Of a stretch of 15,258 bases of DNA, positions 14,630 through 15,258 are shown in pieces. The stretch is from JAKVKY01 sp964293585 (GTDB lineage Bacteria > Bacillota > Negativicutes > Acidaminococcales > Acidaminococcaceae), in the NCBI GenBank assembly GCA_964293585.1, contig CAXYYS010000048.1, positions 1 through 15,258 of the forward strand, given 5' to 3'. Each line of letters opens with the position of its first letter. Positions within the stretch are counted from its first letter, which is position 1. The position numbers and the translations under genes are program-made. The notes below the pieces were generated by a model. The model ran no database searches. It was not told the origin of the DNA and saw nothing but the letters and a program-made list of their open reading frames with translations.

Positions 14630-14663
14630 AAGCTGGTCCATTTAGGATCAGCTTAATTTTTTT
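14630..14663. terminator. Bidirectional rho-independent terminator
   Basis: AAGCTGGTCC (14630-14639) pairs with GGATCAGCTT (14645-14654), 10 pairs with one G-U, around an ATTTA loop. It is followed by AA and seven T residues (14657-14663) on the plus strand. On the minus strand the stem is followed by TTTTATTTG-type sequence. It sits between the convergent kinase gene and the minus-strand gene ending at 14700 and probably serves both. Confidence 0.88.
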
Positions 14664-14699
14664 GTTTGAGTGCCTGTGCGTATCCGGCTGCAGTAAATT

Positions 14700-15258
14700 T
14701 TAACCTACATCTAACCGGAAGAAAGCATATTCCCAGGTATAGACCTGCATTTCATGGAAGTGATTATCTTCTAGGACACGTTGTTTGTCCTGGTGGGTGA
14801 GGCGGGCACCAATCAGGATCAGAGTACGGTCATCCCAGGAGGTGACAGCCACTGGCTGCCAGCCTTCGCCTAAAACTTTGGCAGCACTGAGAGAGCCTAA
14901 AAAACGTCCATTCAGGTCCCAGAGACAAATCTGGGCGGGAATGCGGGGCTGGAAGCTGAATTTCCAGGAGAGGATATACTTATCGGTAACTGCCAGTTGA
15001 GAAAAAGGCAGGGCCGGTCCGCCGATAAACTTATCAGGTTTATCCGTACCGGTTAATTTAAGCAGCCGCAGGTCAGGAGTGTACACCCCCAGCTTGTAGG
15101 TGTCATTGGCTGCGCTTTTTTCGGTGCCGGTTACATAGATGAGGGGATTGGCACCATGTCCCAGGCACACGGCGTTCATACTGCTAAAAGCAGGAGTTGA
15201 TGCTTGTCCCAGGGGTTTAGTCTGCATCAGACGGCCGTCAGCCAGTTCGCCCTGTCCG
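14700..15258 (-). CDS. Unrecognised protein, C-terminal part, possibly a beta-propeller (5' end outside window)
   Basis: The minus-strand frame is open from the window edge to the stop at 14700-14702, giving about 185 C-terminal residues; the in-frame ATG at 15225-15227 is probably internal. I do not recognise a family. The sequence alternates short hydrophobic strands with polar turns, such as NPLIYVTGTEKS, YKLGVYTPDLRLLKL, KYILSWKF, QICLWDLNGRFLGSL and RTLILIGARL. This resembles NHL or WD-like propeller blades of the read-out form 'value, location, ID'. No membrane helix or catalytic motif is visible. It is convergent with the STAS-kinase pair and separated from it by the terminator, so a functional link is not implied. 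Confidence 0.6.
   Translation of the reverse strand, partial: GQGELADGRLMQTKPLGQASTPAFSSMNAVCLGHGANPLIYVTGTEKSAANDTYKLGVYTPDLRLLKLTGTDKPDKFIGGPALPFSQLAVTDKYILSWKFSFQPRIPAQICLWDLNGRFLGSLSAAKVLGEGWQPVAVTSWDDRTLILIGARLTHQDKQRVLEDNHFHEMQVYTWEYAFFRLDVG

Overview
The window looks like a roughly 50% GC Bacillota genome. Strong AGGAGG-type ribosome sites, an RsbU/RsbV/RsbW-style signalling set and amino-acid and organic-acid transporters suggest the Negativicutes, perhaps an Acidaminococcus-like organism. That placement is an inference from gene content only.

Layout. (1) 1-905: the 3' end of a sodium/proline symporter gene (putP), cut by the window edge. (2) 998-3950: a two-gene unit encoding a Bmp-family ligand-binding protein and a membrane SpoIIE/RsbU-type PP2C phosphatase, closed by two tandem terminators, the second lying inside the convergent gene. 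(3) 4087-5352, minus strand: a MOFRL-type glycerate 2-kinase. (4) 5573-13712: a long plus-strand operon holding an SLC1-like symporter with an extra N-terminal domain, a broken 5TM/PP2C phosphatase gene, a giant three-receptor ABC substrate-binding/permease fusion, a shorter frameshifted paralogue of that fusion, and a GlnQ-type ATPase with an extra C-terminal domain. (5) 13798-14551: a STAS antagonist and an RsbW-type kinase with their own extended -10 promoter, closed by a bidirectional terminator. (6) 14700-15258, minus strand: the C-terminal part of an unrecognised, probably beta-propeller-like protein.

How it may work together. The window holds all three parts of a partner-switching circuit: PP2C phosphatase, STAS phospho-acceptor and RsbW-type serine kinase. 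No sigma factor is visible. Instead, the symporter (N-terminus) and the ABC ATPase (C-terminus) each carry an approximately 120-residue domain that resembles a degenerate RsbW fold, sharing the pattern Y-[ED]-[NQ]-G-x-N-x-L with the real kinase at 14144-14551. The hypothesis is that extracellular ligand sensing (Bmp protein plus Cache phosphatase) sets the phosphorylation state of the STAS protein, which then docks on the transporters directly.

The ABC fusions are also unusual. Both paralogues begin with the second lobe of an SBP_bac_3 receptor and end, next to the permease, with the first lobe, so their receptor units read as circular permutations: three units in the long protein, one in the short. 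The region shows active paralogue recombination: a 222-bp near-identical PP2C segment in two genes, an out-of-frame junction that destroyed one phosphatase, and tandem permease copies most alike at their 3' ends.
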